The notes under the pieces: generated by a model | The model's database searches: none | Seen by the model: the letters and a program-made list of their open reading frames with translations, nothing else | Told to the model about the DNA's origin: nothing | Part shown: in pieces, positions 5,723-9,617 of the stretch | How the letters are laid out: every line of letters begins with the position of its first letter | Position numbering within the stretch: the first letter of the stretch is position 1 | Program-made: the position numbers and the translations under genes | Assembly (NCBI GenBank): GCA_031286185.1 | Contig: JAITUS010000047.1 | Coordinates: forward strand, 1-9,617 | From: Rickettsiales bacterium | GTDB lineage: Bacteria; Pseudomonadota; Alphaproteobacteria; Rickettsiales; Anaplasmataceae | Direction: 5' to 3' | DNA length: 9,617 nucleotides

Positions 5723-6366
5723 AAGATCTTTTTAAAAAAGCGAGAGAAAATGCTCCATGCATAGTTTTTATAGATGAAATAGATGCTGTTTGCACAAAAC
5801 GTAGTAATGATGGTAGACACAGTGATGAGGAACGCAACCGCATTGTAAATCAGTTTTTGAGCGAGCTTGATGGGTTTAACTCTAGGGAAGATGTGACAGT
5901 GATTGCTGCAACTAATCGTTTGGAGTGTTTGGACGAAGCACTGATTAGACCAGGTCGTCTCTCCGAACATATTTATATTCCTTTACCAGAAAAAGAGCAA
6001 CACGAGAAAATACTAAATCTTTACCTGAACAAAGGTGTAGATACGGAGCAAGTAACAATAGGAGTAGATGTTAAAGAACTTGCAAAAGAAACTAATGGTT
6101 TTTCAGGAGCTGATCTAGAATATTTAGTAAATGAAGCAAAACGTTGTGCTATAGAGCGGATTTACAAAGAAGAACAGGTAAAAGAAGAGTCAGAAGGTGA
6201 CGACAATACAAAGATTGTAATTACCACGGATGACTTTAACAACACACTTAAAGATCCTAGGGAAAAGAAACCTCAAAAGCTTGAGAAGCAAGTTAACAGT
6301 AGCATAACATCTGGTTGTAATACTTGTAGGGCTTTTATGCAGAGTCTTCATACTTTACACGCATAA
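5686..6366 (+). CDS. AAA ATPase domain, C-terminal segment (3' part of broken ankyrin/AAA gene)
   Basis: This holds the ATPase core after Walker A. The ATG at 5686 is an internal Met of the module, not a natural start; the same frame is coding back to about 5618. Visible parts: pore-loop-like KYAGQS (3-8), Walker B CIVFIDEIDAV (25-35), sensor-1/second region of homology IAATNRLECLDEALIRPGR (73-91), and the C-terminal helical subdomain with NGFSGADLEYLVNEA (137-151). In FtsH-type proteins two arginine fingers are spaced as RPGRxxR; here R91 is kept but the second position is Glu (E94). The AAA module is followed by an acidic/Lys-rich tail and stops without the zinc-protease HExxH domain of FtsH. 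Without Walker A it should not bind ATP. Confidence 0.65.
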   Translation: MQKYAGQSAHYIKDLFKKARENAPCIVFIDEIDAVCTKRSNDGRHSDEERNRIVNQFLSELDGFNSREDVTVIAATNRLECLDEALIRPGRLSEHIYIPLPEKEQHEKILNLYLNKGVDTEQVTIGVDVKELAKETNGFSGADLEYLVNEAKRCAIERIYKEEQVKEESEGDDNTKIVITTDDFNNTLKDPREKKPQKLEKQVNSSITSGCNTCRAFMQSLHTLHA

Positions 6367-6374
6367 TATGCTAA

Positions 6375-6404
6375 GGGAACTTACTGTACACTGCAAAAGT
6401 TCCT
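6375..6404 (+). terminator. Hairpin after the AAA gene, possible weak terminator
   Basis: GGAACTT (6376-6382) pairs with AAGTTCC (6397-6403), extended by a G-T pair, with a 14-base loop. It lies just after the stop at 6366 but has no following T run, so termination is uncertain. Confidence 0.3.
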
Positions 6405-6432
6405 AATCACTCTCCATTTCCCATGCCCATTT

Positions 6433-6462
6433 TTTACTATAGATTAATTATTTGATTATAGT
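6433..6462 (+). promoter_or_regulatory. Possible promoter of the exported ankyrin / pentapeptide pair
   Basis: TTTACT (6433-6438, 4 of 6) and TATAGT (6457-6462, 5 of 6) with 18-base spacing, 33 bases before the ATG at 6496. Composition is very AT-rich here, so chance matches are likely. Confidence 0.3.
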
Positions 6463-6495
6463 ATCATCTTAATTAAGCTTGTGCTTTGGATATTT

Positions 6496-7746
6496 ATGAG
6501 GAGTATTTTATACTTTACATTGTTATTTGTCGTGTTTGGCTCGTCGAGCCTGCTTGCTGTGGAGCAAGTTGAAAGAAAAAAAACTGATGCAGGTAAATCG
6601 GTTAGTTCTGTGCATGAAAATGTAGGTATAAGGAAAAATCTAAAACAAGATGCGCCGGAAAGCACAGCCCGAGGAACCGAGCCTGAGTCTTCCAAAAGCG
6701 ACCCTACGGACGTCGACAAGTTGAATGTTGAAAAAGCACAGGATACCAAGGCTGAAGGAGCGATCAATAAAAAAGAACCACAACACGATGAAAGCAAAGC
6801 TCCTGCAGTTGAAAAAACCATTGGCGGAGGTGAGCAGAGTGATAAAGATTTTGGCAATAACCTGCCAGAAAAAAGTAAAGATGAAGTTACTCCAAGTTTG
6901 CCAAGTGTGACCGATAAGGAAGTGAACAAAAATTTAGTTTTGCCTCCAAGCGCTGGGTTAAATGAAGATGTAGCTGATCTGCAAAAGGGTCTACAAGTTG
7001 ATAAAAAGGTTGATATTGAGGAGAATAAGCCCCCAGAAAATAATACAGATAAATTATTAGAAGAGAAAAAAGAAAGAGAGGAAGATCAAGCTGAAAAAGA
7101 AGAAGTGAAAAAATTAGCTGAGGACCACAGTAGAAAAAATCGAATAAAACCTATCACTAGAAGAGACGAAGAAAACAAGCAAGAGGAAGAGAAAAATTTA
7201 CAAAGATGGACAAAGCTAGACAGAGAACCAATAAAGGAATGGTATCAAAAAAACGCACAAAGCAAGTCAGTATATAAGCGACAATATGATAATCTTAATG
7301 AGCATCTCCCAACAACTGTATTTATTGATAACTATAGCAAGCAGCTTTTTTACTGTATTAAAAAGAACAACTTAGTTTGCCTGAGGGGGATAATAAGTAA
7401 GCTGGAAAAGCTTGGATTAACAACTCAAGAGGTACTGAAGCTTAGAAATAAGCTTGGAGATACCCCTCTAATCTATGCCGTTAAGCAAGGTGAGGTAGAT
7501 ATAGTACGCTTTCTCTTATTACAAGGTGCTGATCCTAAAGCAGTCAATGATAGTCTTCAATCTCCTATTGATATAGCAATCGAAAGGGGACGAGTTGACA
7601 TGATAAATGCAATTGCTGAAATGATACCACATCTTTTGGAGCATAAGAAAATAGACAACAAAGAAAGCCTGGAAATGTATAATTGGGCTGTAAAACAAAA
7701 GAAGATAACGAATTGCAGTGCAATGAAGATCAAGAAAGATGATTAG
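6496..7746 (+). CDS. Exported Lys/Glu-rich protein with C-terminal ankyrin repeats
   Basis: I do not recognise a named family for the whole protein. It starts with a Sec-type signal peptide (MRSILYFTLLFVVFG then SSSLLA, likely cut before VEQ). The ATG at 6496 is preferred because it gives a compact signal peptide; GTG at 6481 in the same frame would add five residues. A long low-complexity, charged region follows (about residues 25-245), ending in a strongly Lys/Glu-rich stretch (about 185-235) that could form a coiled coil. The C-terminal part has ankyrin-like repeats: GDTPLIYAVKQGEVDIVRFL with a following LLQGADP, then SPIDIAIERGRVDMINAI. Ankyrin repeats on an exported protein suggest binding to a periplasmic, surface or host partner; that is inference. 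The last 8 bases overlap the next gene, pointing to coupled translation. Confidence 0.75.
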   Translation: MRSILYFTLLFVVFGSSSLLAVEQVERKKTDAGKSVSSVHENVGIRKNLKQDAPESTARGTEPESSKSDPTDVDKLNVEKAQDTKAEGAINKKEPQHDESKAPAVEKTIGGGEQSDKDFGNNLPEKSKDEVTPSLPSVTDKEVNKNLVLPPSAGLNEDVADLQKGLQVDKKVDIEENKPPENNTDKLLEEKKEREEDQAEKEEVKKLAEDHSRKNRIKPITRRDEENKQEEEKNLQRWTKLDREPIKEWYQKNAQSKSVYKRQYDNLNEHLPTTVFIDNYSKQLFYCIKKNNLVCLRGIISKLEKLGLTTQEVLKLRNKLGDTPLIYAVKQGEVDIVRFLLLQGADPKAVNDSLQSPIDIAIERGRVDMINAIAEMIPHLLEHKKIDNKESLEMYNWAVKQKKITNCSAMKIKKDD

Positions 7747-9523
7747 ATTTTTGATATTAATCTTAATTGGTCATTTGTGTTATGGAAGTGGAGTAAATGA
7801 TAAGAAGAATCCGGTCAGTGATTTTTTGGATACCTTGCATAAGACAAAGTATGTGTCTTACAGTAAAAAAGACTTTGCTGAATTTCTAGTACAGTGTCAC
7901 AAAAAAGGCGTGCCAGAAGACTTTGGAAAAGGTTTTGGTCCTGACTTAAATGGAGCTAATTTTAGTCGATTGTACCTCAATGGATCTATTTTTGATGGAG
8001 TCAGTCTAATTGGTGCCGATTTTTCTCATACTGACTTGTCAGGTGTATCCTTTATTAATGCTGATTTGCGTGGGGCAAATTTTTCCAATGCTAATTTGCA
8101 AGGCATAAGAATAGAAGGTACAAATCTGAGTTTTGCAAAATTTATTTCTGCAAATTTAACAGATATTACATTTGATCAGTCTAATATTAGTTATGCTGAG
8201 TTTATCAGCTCTGATCTTAAAAGAGCAAAAATGCATAATATAACTGGTTTACATATTAATTTTTCAAATGTGAAAATGAATCTTTCTAGCTTACTAAACT
8301 CGAATGTTAGTTATGTAAATTTTAGCGATAGTGAAGTAAACGATACTGTTATGCAGAAAAGCAATCTTAGCAATGCAAATTTTTTTGGAGTGGATTCATA
8401 TAAACTAAAAATACAATTTTCCTCATTGGAGAACGCTAATATATATGGCGCAGAAATAAGAGAATCAGATTTCACAGGCAGCGATCTTTCTAATGTTTGC
8501 CTTAATTCTTCTGCTATAATTGAAAGTAACTTCAATAGAACTAATTTAAGCAACACGCAGATTTCCTATGTAAGTGGTGATAATTCAAGTTTTGTTCAAT
8601 CTATATTGCATGGTTCCAAGGTAAAACATTCGTATGCTTCTAAAGTCAGTTTTCAAGATACCGATTTATCCGATATTGATTTTAGTTTTAGCGAGCTGCA
8701 TCAAGTTGATGTTTCTGATTCTGACATTCGTTACGGAAAGTTTTATAACACTAAAGTTACAAATTCTAACATGAACGGTTCGTTTTTCGATCATTCGCTA
8801 TTTACTTCTACAAAGATAGAAGGCACGGATTTTTCTGCTGCTTCAATGTACAGGGTCAAAATACAAGACTCTCAAGTTTATAATAGCAAACTCTCTTACC
8901 ATAGCATCGACTCTAGTGAGGTGGAGAGCTCAACATTTTTTAATTTAACAGCAGATAACTCAAGCTGGTCTAATCTAAAAGCAACTAATTCGAATTTTGT
9001 TGAAAGTGATTTCAGATCCTCTTTGCTTTATAATAATACCTTTAAGAAAACAGGCTTTTTTCTCAGCAACTTCAATAATTCAATGATTGGTAATACATCT
9101 TTCTACTCTTCGAGCTTATATGAAGGCTCAGTTATTGACGCTCGTTTAACAGATTGTAAGTTTAATCATTCAATTCTAATTGGCAATGAAGGACAGGAAA
9201 GACTTACAGGCTTAGAGGGTGCTATAACCTCAATTGAAGATTTGCAAGAAAAGATATCACAGGGTGAAAAATTTGATGTGAATTATGCTTATTTTGAATT
9301 TAAGGATATGAACCTAGAGAATGCCGATTTCTCTAATTCGATATTGAGTAGAGCAAAATTTATAAATGTTAATTTAAATAAGGCAAATCTTAAAAAAGCT
9401 GATTTGCGCCATGCTGTTTTTGACAATTCTTCCCTTATTGATACCAACTTATCAGATTCTAATTTAGATAATTCTAGTTTTTTAAAATCTGATCTGAAAG
9501 TATCTGTTCAGGGGACCGGCTGA
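7739..9523 (+). CDS. Secreted pentapeptide-repeat protein
   Basis: A 594-residue protein starting with a short signal peptide (MIRFLILILIGHLCYG). From about residue 65 it is built of A(D/N)LXX-type pentapeptide repeats, such as LNGANFSRLYLNGSIF and INADLRGANFSNANLQG, which fold as a right-handed square beta-helix. The repeats are clean at the start and at the end (about 517-585) and looser and Ser/Asn-rich in the middle. A non-repeat stretch at about 480-516 (GNEGQERLTGLEG... DLQEKISQGEKFD) breaks the helix; nt 9183-9288. The repeats stop abruptly near SFLKSDLK, followed by an unrelated VSVQGTG tail. The ATG overlaps the upstream ankyrin gene by 8 bases. Bacterial pentapeptide proteins have varied roles, including DNA mimicry; an exported one is more likely structural or host-directed. 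The function is unknown. Confidence 0.85.
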   Translation: MIRFLILILIGHLCYGSGVNDKKNPVSDFLDTLHKTKYVSYSKKDFAEFLVQCHKKGVPEDFGKGFGPDLNGANFSRLYLNGSIFDGVSLIGADFSHTDLSGVSFINADLRGANFSNANLQGIRIEGTNLSFAKFISANLTDITFDQSNISYAEFISSDLKRAKMHNITGLHINFSNVKMNLSSLLNSNVSYVNFSDSEVNDTVMQKSNLSNANFFGVDSYKLKIQFSSLENANIYGAEIRESDFTGSDLSNVCLNSSAIIESNFNRTNLSNTQISYVSGDNSSFVQSILHGSKVKHSYASKVSFQDTDLSDIDFSFSELHQVDVSDSDIRYGKFYNTKVTNSNMNGSFFDHSLFTSTKIEGTDFSAASMYRVKIQDSQVYNSKLSYHSIDSSEVESSTFFNLTADNSSWSNLKATNSNFVESDFRSSLLYNNTFKKTGFFLSNFNNSMIGNTSFYSSSLYEGSVIDARLTDCKFNHSILIGNEGQERLTGLEGAITSIEDLQEKISQGEKFDVNYAYFEFKDMNLENADFSNSILSRAKFINVNLNKANLKKADLRHAVFDNSSLIDTNLSDSNLDNSSFLKSDLKVSVQGTG

Positions 9524-9617
9524 GGAACAAGCAAAAAGGCTTTAAATGATCTATTTTTCGCCTAAAAGCGTGCAAAGTGTTAACAAATCAACCACATTAC
9601 ATCTTATTTAGCCCACT
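9524..9617. other. Noncoding tail at window end
   Basis: There is no open frame or RNA I can support. It could be part of a dispersed repeat beginning near the abrupt end of the pentapeptide gene, but no matching copy exists in this window to prove it. Confidence 0.35.

Larger units (their letters stand above)
4355..6366 (+). pseudogene. Ankyrin-TM-AAA ATPase gene broken by three frameshifts
   Basis: One ancestral gene of roughly 670 codons can be rebuilt from three open segments. (1) An extra G at 4357-4359 separates the ATG from the ankyrin frame; corrected, the N-terminus reads MDQVSRDWERYIALVNNE. (2) A base is missing between about 5486 and 5510: the ankyrin frame stops at 5508-5510, while the next frame, open from 5489, reads YREELKMICGHM on toward IPKGYILYGPPG. 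(3) One A is missing at 5615-5617: GGTAAACTC should be GGTAAAACTC, which gives GPPGNGKTLIARAIACEA, and the frame then runs to 6366. The protein would have about 4-5 ankyrin repeats, two membrane helices, then one AAA ATPase module of FtsH/Cdc48 type, without an M41 protease. The conserved residues that survive suggest recent inactivation or sequencing errors. No specific function is known to me. Confidence 0.75.

Noticed and set aside
5584..5970. 128-residue minus-strand open frame
   Set aside because: It lies opposite clear AAA ATPase motifs on the + strand and shows no domain of its own.
6456..6929. 157-residue open frame on the minus strand
   Set aside because: It is the reverse shadow of the Lys/Glu-rich exported protein; its Ser/Leu-rich product, lack of ribosome site and the convincing signal peptide on the + strand argue against it.
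7739..7800. Lipoprotein signal on the pentapeptide protein
   Set aside because: The Cys is preceded by GHL, which does not fit the usual lipobox (small residue just before Cys); an ordinary signal peptide is more likely.

Overview
The window most likely comes from Wolbachia (Anaplasmataceae, Rickettsiales). The DNA is AT-rich and most genes lack strong ribosome binding sites. It holds an IS66-type transposase remnant of the kind common there, dispersed palindromic repeats (TGTCATCC...GGAATGACA), an ankyrin-rich accessory region, and housekeeping proteins with alphaproteobacterial character. The genus is inferred from pattern recognition, not from a database search.

Layout. Positions 1-387 carry the 3' end of an IS66 transposase whose catalytic Glu appears to be Lys. 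Positions 343-779 are a repeat-rich spacer with a degenerate tandem array of about 23 bp, a palindromic element and a perfect 13-bp inverted repeat. Next comes a tightly spaced housekeeping block on the + strand: der (GTPase for 50S ribosome assembly), a dsbB-like disulfide oxidase and coq7 (ubiquinone biosynthesis), the last two overlapping. ppa (inorganic pyrophosphatase) and tRNA-Ser(GCT) follow, each with its own recognisable promoter. The der gene contains an in-frame copy of the same palindromic repeat seen in the spacer, adding about 25 residues between its two GTPase domains.

From 4355 the window becomes accessory. A gene with a perfect Shine-Dalgarno and a good start codon can be reconstructed across three single-base frameshifts (near 4357, about 5486-5510, and 5615-5617) into one protein of roughly 670 residues: ankyrin repeats, two transmembrane segments, then an FtsH/Cdc48-like AAA ATPase domain with no protease domain. 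As it stands it is a broken gene. Downstream are two overlapping genes for exported proteins. One has a signal peptide, a long Lys/Glu-rich region and C-terminal ankyrin repeats. The other is a 594-residue secreted pentapeptide-repeat protein.

How the parts fit. DsbB passes electrons to ubiquinone and Coq7 helps make ubiquinone, so their overlap is functionally sensible. The ankyrin/AAA gene and the exported ankyrin plus pentapeptide pair look like host-interaction or envelope genes; their functions cannot be read from sequence alone.
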